From Streptomyces tauricus (GTDB lineage Bacteria > Actinomycetota > Actinomycetes > Streptomycetales > Streptomycetaceae): 64,000 nucleotides of DNA. Below the pieces are notes generated by a model, which was given only the letters and a program-made list of their open reading frames with translations, was not told the DNA's origin and searched no databases. The stretch spans positions 37,010-101,009 of the forward strand of contig NZ_BMVY01000033.1 of assembly GCF_014650955.1 (NCBI RefSeq), written 5' to 3'. Made by a program: the position numbers and the translations under genes. Shown piece by piece: positions 49,908-57,786 of this stretch (positions within the stretch are counted from its first letter, which is position 1; each line of letters begins with the position of its first letter).

Positions 49908-50818
49908 CAGGACCCCTCCCTGATGCGGTCGACGCCCCATGCCTTGGAGAGGCCGTCGGCCGCGAGGTTGAGCCCGACCACGAGTGTGGCCAGGGCGATG
50001 ATCGGTGCGAGGCTCGCCATCGGGACGACGGTGATGGCGGTGCGGTTCTCGGCCACCATCAGGCCCCAGTCGGGCGTCGGCGGGTCGGCGCCGAAGCCGA
50101 GGAAGGACAGTGAGGAGATCAGCAGTACGACCCAGGAGGCCCGCATGGCGAACTCGACGCACACCACGTCGGTGATGTTCGGCAGGATCTCGCGGCGCAG
50201 GATCGCCCAGGTGCCCTCGCCCCTGGCCCGCGCCGCGGTCACGTAGTCGGCGGGCGCCACGGCCAGCGCGGCGCCGCGGACGACTCGTACGACCTGGGGC
50301 ACGTACACGACCGCGATGGCGAGGACGATGACCGACGGGCCCGTGCCCAGTGCGGTGACGACGACCAGCAGGGCGAGCACCGACGGGATGGAGAGCACCG
50401 CGTCGAGCACCCGGCCCAGCACGTCGTCGAACCAGCCGCCCCGCAGGGCCGCCGCGCAGCCGACGACCGTGCCGATCAGCAGGGTGATCAGGGTCGCGGC
50501 GACGGAGACGCCGATCGCGTACCGGCCGCCGTACAGGACACGGGCCAGGACGTCACGGCCGTACTGGTCCGTGCCCGCCCAGTGGCTCCAGCTGGGGCCG
50601 AGCAGCGCCTGGTCGGCGTTGTTGGCGATCGGGTCGTAGGTGGTGAGGAGCGGGGCGAGCAGGGCGATCAGGACGTGGACCGCGACGATCGCGAGGCCGA
50701 CGGCCGCCGCTCGGGAGGAGCGCACGGTGCGCCAGGCGCGGGCCGTCGCGGACGGGGGTGCGGCGGGGGCCTCGGGTGCGTCCCCCGGGGTGCCCGGTGG
50801 GGTGTCGAGCGTGGTCAT
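49907..50818 (-). CDS. Dipeptide-type ABC permease (DppC-like)
   Basis: Permease of 303 aa. A Pro/Ala-rich cytoplasmic N-terminus (1-32) is followed by about six helices. It has the family features GTDQYGRDVLARVLYGGRYAIGVSV and the EAA loop YVTAARARGEGTWAILRREILPNI. The start overlaps the previous stop (ATGA). Confidence 0.95.
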   Translation of the reverse strand: MTTLDTPPGTPGDAPEAPAAPPSATARAWRTVRSSRAAAVGLAIVAVHVLIALLAPLLTTYDPIANNADQALLGPSWSHWAGTDQYGRDVLARVLYGGRYAIGVSVAATLITLLIGTVVGCAAALRGGWFDDVLGRVLDAVLSIPSVLALLVVVTALGTGPSVIVLAIAVVYVPQVVRVVRGAALAVAPADYVTAARARGEGTWAILRREILPNITDVVCVEFAMRASWVVLLISSLSFLGFGADPPTPDWGLMVAENRTAITVVPMASLAPIIALATLVVGLNLAADGLSKAWGVDRIREGS

Positions 50819-51771
50819 CGGGTCCTCCCGCGCGTACGGAGCTTGGGGTTGAGGGCCATGGCGCCGAGGTCGGCGGCCAGGTTGCAGACGACGTACACGA
50901 CCGCGCTGATCAGGGCGATGGCCTGGATGACGGGCAGGTCCCGGTTCTGGACGGAGGCGAGCATCAGCTTTCCGATGCCGGGGTAGTTGAAGACGTTCTC
51001 GACGACGGCGACCCCGCCCGCGAGCCAGGCCACGTTCAGGGCGATGACGTGCAGGGTCGGCAGGAGGGCGCTCGGCAGTGCGTGCCGGGTGACGACCCGC
51101 CAGCCCGACAGGCCCTTGAGGCGGGCCGTGGTGACGTACTCGCTCGCCATGACGTCGATGACGGAGGTACGGGCCATCCGGACGATGTACGCGGCCATCA
51201 CGATCGCGAGGGCGAGGGCGGGCAGCCATACGGCGGGCATGAGCCGGCCGACGCTCGCCTCGGGGCCGTACAGGACGACCGCGGGGAACCAGGGCAGGGC
51301 GACCGAGAAGACGAGTACGAGCACGGTGGCGACGACGAACTCGGGGACGCTCATCCCGACCAGGCTGACCGTGGAGATGAGGTGGTCGGGCCAGCGGTCG
51401 CGGTACAGGCCGGCGAGGATACCGAGGACGATCGAGCCGGTGACGGCGAACAGGACCGTCACCAGGGCGATGAGCGCGGAGTTGCCGAGGTACATGCCCA
51501 CCTCGCCGCCGACCGCCTTGCCGGAGACGAGGGAGGACCCGAAGTCGCCCTGCACGGCGCCGCCGATCCAGTCGGCGTACCGCTCCCAGGCCGGCTGGTC
51601 GAGTCGCAGTTTCTCGCGGAGCGCGGCGACCGCGTCCGGGGTGGCGTCCTTGCCGAGGACCTGGGTGGCGACGTCGCCGGGCAGGGCCTGGACGGCGAGG
51701 AAGACCAGGACGGAGGACAGGACGAGGGTGCCGAGGGCGGCGAGGACGCGGCGGGCGATGAAGGAGAGCAT
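50815..51771 (-). CDS. Dipeptide-type ABC permease (DppB-like)
   Basis: Permease of 318 aa. The N-terminus IARRVLAALGTLVLSSVLVFLAVQALPGDVATQ is diagnostic of DppB. The EAA loop is YVTTARLKGLSGWRVVTRHALPSALLP. It begins 2 bp after the binding-protein stop codon, with AAGGAG-like sequence upstream of the ATG. Confidence 0.95.
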   Translation of the reverse strand: MLSFIARRVLAALGTLVLSSVLVFLAVQALPGDVATQVLGKDATPDAVAALREKLRLDQPAWERYADWIGGAVQGDFGSSLVSGKAVGGEVGMYLGNSALIALVTVLFAVTGSIVLGILAGLYRDRWPDHLISTVSLVGMSVPEFVVATVLVLVFSVALPWFPAVVLYGPEASVGRLMPAVWLPALALAIVMAAYIVRMARTSVIDVMASEYVTTARLKGLSGWRVVTRHALPSALLPTLHVIALNVAWLAGGVAVVENVFNYPGIGKLMLASVQNRDLPVIQAIALISAVVYVVCNLAADLGAMALNPKLRTRGRTR

Positions 51772-51773
51772 GG

Positions 51774-53357
51774 TCAGGCTCCCTTCAGGCCGATGCCGAG
51801 GTAGTCGAACTCGAAGCCGTGCTCGGCGTAGCCGCGTACCTTCCGCGAGATGCCGACGAGCCGGTCGGCGAACATCGGGGTCATCGCGCCGCCCTTCTCG
51901 ACGACGAACGTCTGCGCCTCGCCGTACAGTTCGCGCCGCCGCTCGTCGTCGGTCTCCTGCCGGGCCCGGTCGAGCAGGGCGTCGAACGCCTTGTCCGACC
52001 ACGCGGTCTCGTTGTAGGAGGAGCCGCCGCGGAAGACCTGCGTGAACAGCTGGTCGACGGGTCTGCCGGTGTACCAGTAGGTGGCCATGAGCGGCTTCTT
52101 CATCCAGATCTGCGTGTAGTACGAGTCCGCCGACGCCGTCTTCACCCGGACGCGGATCCCGGCCCGCCTGGCCGAGTCCTGGTAGGCGAGGGCCATGGGC
52201 GTGAAGACCGGGTCGTAGGAGGAGGTGTAGAGGTCGACCGTCAGGCCCTCGTGGCCCGCCTTCTTCAGGAGGTGCCTGGCCTGTTCCGGGTCGTGCTCCG
52301 GGTGGGCGGCGAGGTGGGCGGGGTCGCTCGGCGGGACGGGGTTGTCCCAGCCGGGTGTGCCCGCGCCCTGGAGGGCGACCTTCACGACGTGCTCGGGGTC
52401 GTAGGCCAGTTTCATGGCCTGCCGGACGCGTACGTCGGTGAAGGGTCTCTCCGTGGTGAGCATCGGCAGCACGTACCACTGGGCGTTCTCGACGCGGGCG
52501 ATCGTCGCGCGGTCGGAGGCGGCGACGACCCGGGCGGTCGCGAAGTCCAGGTTGGTCTGCGAGAGGAGGTCGACCTGGCCCGCGAGCAGCGCGTTCGAGC
52601 GGGCCGACATGTCGGCGACGGAGTAGAAGTCGATGGCGTCCAGGACCGGGCGGCCCGCCCAGTGGTCCGTGAACGCGGTGATCCGGCCGGGTCCGGCGGG
52701 TGCGAAGGACTCCAGTCTGAAGGGGCCTGTGCCGATGCCGGTGCGGCCGATGCCACGGGCGCTGCCGTCGGGGATGACGTAACAGTTGTAGTGCGTCAGC
52801 AGGCTCGGGAACTCGGCGTTCGGGGTCTTGAGCGGCACGACCAGCGTGTGGGCGTCGGGAGTGCGCAGCTTCGCCGGGTCGATGAGCGGGGCGAGGACGG
52901 CGGCCTGCGGGGACGCCGTGTCCTTGGCGAGGATGTGGCGCAGGGTGTACGCGGCGTCGGCGGAGGTGAGTTCACGGCCGTCGTGGAAGCTGACGCCCTT
53001 GCGGATGCGGAAGGTCCAGGTACGGGCCTTGGCGTCCGGTTCCCACGACTCGGCGAGGTCGGGCGCCAGATCGCCGTCCGCGCCGATACGGACCAGCCGG
53101 TTGTAGAGGGCGCCCAGGTATTCGTACGCGGACAGGGCGCTCGCCGGGTCCAACGTCTCGGCCTCGGAGGCGGGCGGCCTGGCTATGCGGAGCGTTCCGC
53201 CGCGATCGGGGGTGCCCTGCTTCGCCCCCTCGGGCAGAGCGGGGGCGGCCGAGGCGCCCGTGCAGCCGGTGAGCAGCCAGGACGCACCGAGCGACGCGCT
53301 GCCCGCGGCTGCCGCGGCAAGGACGGAGCGCCGTCCGGGGCGATGGATGTCGGGCAT
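51774..53357 (-). CDS. Peptide-type ABC substrate-binding lipoprotein (family 5)
   Basis: Binding protein of 527 aa, first gene of the six-gene operon. The signal combines a twin-arginine motif (GRRSVLAAAAAG) with lipobox LLTGC (about residues 28-32), so it may be Tat-exported and then lipidated. SBP_bac_5 features are GGTLRIARPPASEAETLDP, YNRLVRIGADGDLAPDLAESWEP and WTFRIRKGVSFHDGRELTSADAAYTL. The ligand is likely an oligopeptide, or the ester that the operon's CocE hydrolase cleaves. Confidence 0.93.
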   Translation of the reverse strand: MPDIHRPGRRSVLAAAAAGSASLGASWLLTGCTGASAAPALPEGAKQGTPDRGGTLRIARPPASEAETLDPASALSAYEYLGALYNRLVRIGADGDLAPDLAESWEPDAKARTWTFRIRKGVSFHDGRELTSADAAYTLRHILAKDTASPQAAVLAPLIDPAKLRTPDAHTLVVPLKTPNAEFPSLLTHYNCYVIPDGSARGIGRTGIGTGPFRLESFAPAGPGRITAFTDHWAGRPVLDAIDFYSVADMSARSNALLAGQVDLLSQTNLDFATARVVAASDRATIARVENAQWYVLPMLTTERPFTDVRVRQAMKLAYDPEHVVKVALQGAGTPGWDNPVPPSDPAHLAAHPEHDPEQARHLLKKAGHEGLTVDLYTSSYDPVFTPMALAYQDSARRAGIRVRVKTASADSYYTQIWMKKPLMATYWYTGRPVDQLFTQVFRGGSSYNETAWSDKAFDALLDRARQETDDERRRELYGEAQTFVVEKGGAMTPMFADRLVGISRKVRGYAEHGFEFDYLGIGLKGA

Positions 53358-53381
53358 GGACCGACCGTCCCTCTCGCTAGG

Positions 53382-53427
53382 CGTTCGCTATTCGTTCAGC
53401 GGAACGATTGAGTGAAGTGCGTGAACG
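53382..53427. promoter_or_regulatory. CGTTC/GAACG operator cluster before the peptide ABC operon
   Basis: Four pentamers, CGTTC at 53382 and 53393 and GAACG at 53402 and 53423, form nested dyads. The best is ATTCGTTC-AGCG-GAACGATT (53390-53409, 7 of 8 bases paired in each arm). It lies 25-70 bp upstream of the operon start and is the likely site for the TetR regulator encoded last in the operon. Confidence 0.55.
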
Positions 53428-53608
53428 ATAACCAGCCGGCAGGGGTCCGCCAACCCTCGGAGCGCGGAAATTTACGTCGGAAACCGAGCCGTTACGTGGC
53501 GCGGGAGGACCGGAGGGGGCCGTGTCCCGACGAGGACAGGTGATCGGGGAGCGGCGGGTGTAGGTGATCGAGGGATGGGGAGAAAGCGCTTGCCCCATCG
53601 CTTGCATC

Positions 53609-53659
53609 ATCTGTTCACGACTGGCATCTGTTCACGACTGGCACCTGTTCACGACTCCC
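53609..53659 (+). repeat. Three tandem 17-bp repeats upstream of the ABC exporter gene
   Basis: ATCTGTTCACGACTGGC at 53609 and 53626, exactly repeated, and ACCTGTTCACGACTCCC at 53643 (14 of 17). The last unit ends 17 bp before the start codon, just before GGGAGGG. A GAAAGCGCTTGC dyad of LacI-operator form lies just upstream (53582-53593). Confidence 0.8.
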
Positions 53660-53676
53660 TGGGAGGGACGGCCGGT

Positions 53677-55449
53677 ATGGCCTCGTGGGAGAAACCGCTC
53701 GACCACCGCTACCGCGGCGAGCACCCGATCCGCACCCTCGTCTATCTGTTCCGGGCCGACCGGTGGAAGCTCGCCGCCGCCTTCGTCGTCTTCACCGTCA
53801 AGCACAGCCCGGTCTGGCTGCTGCCCCTGATCACCGCGACCATCATCGACACGGTCGTACGGCACGGGCCGATCGGTGACCTCTGGCTCAGCGCCGGGGT
53901 CATCCTCGCGATCCTGGTCGTCAACATGCCGCTGCACCTGCTGTACGTGCGGCTGCTGTACGGCAGCGTGCGCCGCATGGGCACGGCACTGCGGTCGGCG
54001 CTGTGCACGCGCATGCAGCACCTCTCCATCGGCTATCACTCACGCGTCAGCGCGGGCGTTCTCCAGGCGAAGGTCGTCCGCGATGTGGAGACGGTCGAGC
54101 AGATGGTGCAGCAGACCGCCGAGACCGGGCTCGGCGCGGTCACCGTACTCACCGGCGGGCTGGTCATCATCGCCGTGCGCACACCCGAGTTCGTCCCCGT
54201 GTTCCTGTGCGTGGTGCCCGTCGCGGCGCTGCTGGTGGCGCGGCTGCGGGGCCGACTGCGTGTCCACAACGAGGACTTCCGGCACGAGGTCGAGCAACTG
54301 TCCTCGCGGGTGACCGAAATGACACGGCTCATCTCCGTCACACGGGCGCACGGCCTGGAGGGCAAGGCCCTGCGGCGGATGGACGGCACGCTGCACAAGG
54401 TCCTCACCTCGGGGCTGCGGCTCGACCTCCTCAACGGCCGCTTCGCCTCGCTGGCCTGGGTGTTCCTCAACATGATCGGGGTCGTCTTCCTCACCGCGGC
54501 GGCGCTGGTCGCGTACTACGGTGTGTGGGCCGTCTCCCCCGGTGACGTCGTCATGCTCAGCGCGTTCCTCACCACGCTCACCAACTCCACGACCACGCTG
54601 GCCGGGCTGACTCCGGTCATCACCAAGGGCCTGGAGTCCGTACGGTCCGTCGGCGAGGTCCTGCAAGCCCCCGAACTGGAGGACAACGAGGGCAGGGCGC
54701 GGCTCGAATCGCTGCGCGGGGCGGTCGAGTTCGACGGCGTGGGATACGCGTACGAGGACGCCGACCGGCCCGCCGTACGGGACTTCAGCCTCTCCGTCGC
54801 ACCGGGCGAGACGATCGCGCTCGTCGGTGCGTCGGGCGCGGGCAAGTCCACGGTGCTCAGTCTCGTCATCGGGTTCATCCGGCCGACCTCGGGCCGGGTC
54901 CTGCTCGACGGGGCCGACATGAACACCCTGGACCTGCGGACCTACCGGCGCTTCGTGTCGGTGGTGCCGCAGGAGTCGATCCTCTTCGACGGAACCGTGC
55001 GGGAGAACGTCGCGTACGGCATGGACGACGCGGACGCCGACGAGGCGACCGTGCGCGCGGCGCTGCGGGACGCCAACGCGCTGGAGTTCGTGGACCGGCT
55101 GCCGCGCGGGCTCGACACCGTGGTGGGCGAGCACGGGGCGCGGCTGTCGGGCGGTCAGCGGCAGCGGCTCGCCATCGCGCGGGCCCTGATCCGCAATCCG
55201 CGCGTACTGATCCTCGACGAGGCGACGTCCGCGCTGGACACGCAGTCCGAGGCCTTGGTCCAGCAGGCTCTGGCGCGCCTGGTGCGCGGGCGCACCACCT
55301 TCGTGGTGGCGCACCGGCTGTCGACGATCCGGGGCGCCGACCGGATCGTGGTGATGGGGGACGGCGCGGTCCGGGAGATCGGCTCGCACGAGGAGCTGAT
55401 GTCCCTGGCGGGCGCCTACACGGCACTGCACGGCGGCCTGCCGGCCTGA
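53677..55449 (+). CDS. ABC exporter (fused transmembrane and ATPase domains)
   Basis: Half-size exporter of 590 aa that must dimerise. The transmembrane domain (about 30-320; six helices, ABC_membrane type) is followed by the ATPase with Walker A GASGAGKST, Q-loop VVPQESILFDGTVRENV, signature LSGGQRQRLAIARAL, Walker B VLILDEATSALD and H-loop VVAHRLST. Resembles MsbA/LmrA-type multidrug or lipid exporters. The ATG at 53677 is chosen for GGGAGGGACGG upstream; an earlier in-frame ATG at 53575 would translate the 17-bp repeats. Single gene, followed by a 19-bp stem terminator. Confidence 0.94.
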   Translation: MASWEKPLDHRYRGEHPIRTLVYLFRADRWKLAAAFVVFTVKHSPVWLLPLITATIIDTVVRHGPIGDLWLSAGVILAILVVNMPLHLLYVRLLYGSVRRMGTALRSALCTRMQHLSIGYHSRVSAGVLQAKVVRDVETVEQMVQQTAETGLGAVTVLTGGLVIIAVRTPEFVPVFLCVVPVAALLVARLRGRLRVHNEDFRHEVEQLSSRVTEMTRLISVTRAHGLEGKALRRMDGTLHKVLTSGLRLDLLNGRFASLAWVFLNMIGVVFLTAAALVAYYGVWAVSPGDVVMLSAFLTTLTNSTTTLAGLTPVITKGLESVRSVGEVLQAPELEDNEGRARLESLRGAVEFDGVGYAYEDADRPAVRDFSLSVAPGETIALVGASGAGKSTVLSLVIGFIRPTSGRVLLDGADMNTLDLRTYRRFVSVVPQESILFDGTVRENVAYGMDDADADEATVRAALRDANALEFVDRLPRGLDTVVGEHGARLSGGQRQRLAIARALIRNPRVLILDEATSALDTQSEALVQQALARLVRGRTTFVVAHRLSTIRGADRIVVMGDGAVREIGSHEELMSLAGAYTALHGGLPA

Positions 55450-55470
55450 ACGCGGGATGAGGCCGGCGAG

Positions 55471-55516
55471 GGGCCCGGCCATGGGGCGGCGACCGGTCCG
55501 CCCCATGACCGGGCCC
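55471..55516 (+). terminator. Strong hairpin terminator after the ABC exporter gene
   Basis: Bases 55471-55489 pair with 55498-55516 in a 19-bp stem with a single mismatch and an 8-nt loop. It lies 22 bp after the stop codon. A second small perfect hairpin follows at 55522-55542 (GGCCGCCC and GGGCGGCC). Confidence 0.85.
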
Positions 55517-55646
55517 GCAAGGGCCGCCCATGTCGGGCGGCCGCCGTCACGCCGGACGCACCGGACTGTGACCGCCACGCCGCACCCGCAGGACGACCAC
55601 CTGGCCGAACGTGCCGAAAGCGGCCACCGCGCCGCACCCGTCGAAA

Positions 55647-55703
55647 GGCGGCCGTCGCGCCGGACGGCGGCCGTCGTGCCGGACGGCGGCCGTCGTGCGG
55701 TGG
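55647..55703. repeat. Three 19-bp tandem repeats in an intergenic region
   Basis: GGCGGCCGTCGCGCCGGAC, GGCGGCCGTCGTGCCGGAC and GGCGGCCGTCGTGCGGTGG follow head to tail, and a decayed copy lies about 110 bp upstream. The surrounding 299 bp between the exporter and the VOC gene hold no gene. Confidence 0.8.
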
Positions 55704-55748
55704 CGGGCTTCGCATACCTTGGCGGGCGCCGCCCCGCGGGCGGTCGGC

Positions 55749-56231
55749 TCACTCGCCGGCGTACGCCTTCTCCAGGGCGGCGAGGTCGAGCTTGTGCATC
55801 GTGAGCATCGCCGCCGTGGCGCGGGCCGCCTTCTCCTGGTCCGGGTCACTGATCATCTCGATCAGCCTGGTCGGCACCACCTGCCAGGAGAGGCCGAACC
55901 TGTCCTTCACCCAGCCGCAGGGGCCCTGCTCGCCGCCGCCCTCGGTGATCGCCTCCGAGTAGAAGTCGACCTCGGCCTGGTCCGCGCAGTCGATCTGGAA
56001 GGAGACGGCCTCGCTGAACTTGAACTCCGGTCCGCCGTTCAGGCCGACGAACTTCTGGCCGTTGGCCACGAAGTCGACCGTGACGACGGAACCGGCGGGC
56101 CCGGGACCGGCCTCCGTGGCACGGACGACCTTCCCGAGCTCGGAGTTCTTGAAGACCGAGACGTAGAAGTTCGCGGCCTCCTCGGCCTGGCCGTCGAACC
56201 AGAGACACGTGGTGAATCCGTCGGTGCTCAT
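55749..56231 (-). CDS. VOC-family protein (PhnB/glyoxalase-like)
   Basis: 160-residue protein of the PhnB-like '3-demethylubiquinone-9 3-methyltransferase' domain type within the vicinal oxygen chelate superfamily. Features are TTCLWFDGQAEEAANFYVSVFKNSELGKVVRA, VVTVDFVANGQKFVGLNGGPEFKFSEAVSFQIDC, GPCGWVKDRFGLSWQVVPTRL and a C-terminal MLTMHKLDLAALEKAYAG helix. The ATG at 56231 is chosen because GGAGG lies directly upstream. The enzymatic role of this subgroup is not known. Confidence 0.9.
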   Translation of the reverse strand: MSTDGFTTCLWFDGQAEEAANFYVSVFKNSELGKVVRATEAGPGPAGSVVTVDFVANGQKFVGLNGGPEFKFSEAVSFQIDCADQAEVDFYSEAITEGGGEQGPCGWVKDRFGLSWQVVPTRLIEMISDPDQEKAARATAAMLTMHKLDLAALEKAYAGE

Positions 56232-56392
56232 CGGTACCTCCAGGAGCGGGAACGCTGTCATCTGTATCGACCGGTCCTCGACGGGAAACTCATCGGTGGC
56301 GCGGGCGGAGATTCAGGACGGGTGACGCGGACGTAGTACGACAGGGCGGTGACCTCGGCTTTTATTCACCTGCCCCGGTCCGGCCACGGAAC

Positions 56393-56406
56393 TAGCATGG
56401 CCCGCC
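56393..56406 (+). promoter_or_regulatory. -10 hexamer of a likely leaderless epoxide hydrolase transcript
   Basis: TAGCAT at 56393-56398, 8 nt before the ATG at 56407. There is no Shine-Dalgarno sequence. Confidence 0.5.
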
Positions 56407-57615
56407 ATGACCTCCCCGCACGGTGACACCGTCCAGCCCTTCCGTATCGACGTCCCGCAGGCCGACCTCGACGATCTGCACACGCGCCTGGACCTCACGC
56501 GCTGGCCGGACGAGCTGCCGGGAGTGGGCTGGGCCTACGGGGTCCCGCGGACCTACCTCAAGGAGCTCGCGGAGTACTGGCGGCACTCCTACGACTGGCG
56601 CGCGGCGGAGGCCCGGCTCAACGAGTGGCCGCAGTTCACGACGGTCGTCGACGGGGCGGACCTGCACTTCGCCCACATCCGCTCGCCGGAACCCGGCGCC
56701 ACCCCGCTGATCATCACCCACGGCTGGCCCGGCTCGATCGCCGAGTTCCTGGATGTGGTGGGCCCGTTGACCGATCCACGCGCCCATGGCGGCGATCCCG
56801 CCGACGCCTTCCATGTGGTGGTGCCGAGCATCCCCGGGTTCGGCCTGTCGGGGCCCACCCGCGACACCGGCTGGGAGTACCGCCGTATCGCCGCCGCGTT
56901 CGCCGTGCTCATGGACCGGCTCGGGTATCGGCGGTTCGGCGCGCAGGGCGGCGACTGGGGCGCGGCGATCTCCCGCGAGCTGGGCCGCGCCCACCCCGAC
57001 CGGGTGATCGGCGTCCATCTGAACCTGCTGCCCGGCGCCCACACCACCACCGAGCCGACCTCCCAGGAGCTGGCGGAGCTGAGCCCCGGGGAACGCGAAC
57101 GCGCCCTCGCCTCCTGGCGGCGCCACCAGGAGTGGACCCGCGAACGACAGGGTTACGCCGACATCCAGTCGACCCGGCCGCAGACCCTCGCCTACGGGCT
57201 GACGGACTCGCCCGTCGGCCAACTCGCGTGGATCGTCGAGAAGTTCAAGGAGTGGACGGACTCGGACACCTGCCCCGAGGACGCGGTCGACCGGGACCAG
57301 CTGCTCACGAACGTGATGCTGTACTGGCTCACGGGCACGGCCGGTTCGTCCGCGCGGGTCTACTACGAGCGCGCGCACGCCGCCGGCGAGAACGCGCTCG
57401 CCCAGCCGTCCAGCGCGCCGACCGCGCTCGCCGTCTTCCCCCGGGACAACTTCATTCCGCTGCGGCACCACGCGGAGCGCACGAACTCCCTCGTGCGCTG
57501 GACGGAGTTCGACCGGGGCGGGCATTTCGCGGCGATGGAGCAGCCGGACCTGCTCGTCGGGGACGTGCGGGCGTTCTTCCGCCAACTGCGGGGCGCCGGC
57601 GGCAGCGCGGCCTGA
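56407..57615 (+). CDS. Epoxide hydrolase (EHN/microsomal type)
   Basis: Alpha/beta hydrolase of 402 aa. The N-terminal EHN domain (about 10-115; PFRIDVPQADLDDLHTRLDLTRWPDELPGVGWAYG) is followed by the core with oxyanion motif HGWPGS (105-110), nucleophile Asp183 in GAQGGDWGA and C-terminal His in GGHFAAMEQPD. It opens epoxides to diols and resembles bacterial relatives of EPHX1. Single gene; the substrate is not indicated by neighbours. Confidence 0.92.
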   Translation: MTSPHGDTVQPFRIDVPQADLDDLHTRLDLTRWPDELPGVGWAYGVPRTYLKELAEYWRHSYDWRAAEARLNEWPQFTTVVDGADLHFAHIRSPEPGATPLIITHGWPGSIAEFLDVVGPLTDPRAHGGDPADAFHVVVPSIPGFGLSGPTRDTGWEYRRIAAAFAVLMDRLGYRRFGAQGGDWGAAISRELGRAHPDRVIGVHLNLLPGAHTTTEPTSQELAELSPGERERALASWRRHQEWTRERQGYADIQSTRPQTLAYGLTDSPVGQLAWIVEKFKEWTDSDTCPEDAVDRDQLLTNVMLYWLTGTAGSSARVYYERAHAAGENALAQPSSAPTALAVFPRDNFIPLRHHAERTNSLVRWTEFDRGGHFAAMEQPDLLVGDVRAFFRQLRGAGGSAA

Positions 57616-57786
57616 TGTGCCGGGCGGACTCACCCCGCCCTCCGAGCGACGCGGTCGTGAACGGCGTCGGAATTCCCGTACAACCCTTTGGCCCCATGCG
57701 ATGTCAAACAGGGCGCCGGACAAGGAACGGGCCCTTTCCGGACACCCCCGCGCTGCCCAGCCGTTCTTCCTGACAGGAGCCGACTC

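Noticed and set aside
53575..53676. Longer N-terminus for the ABC exporter through the 17-bp repeats
   Set aside because: The ATG at 53677 has a far better ribosome site, and the extension would encode only the repeat.
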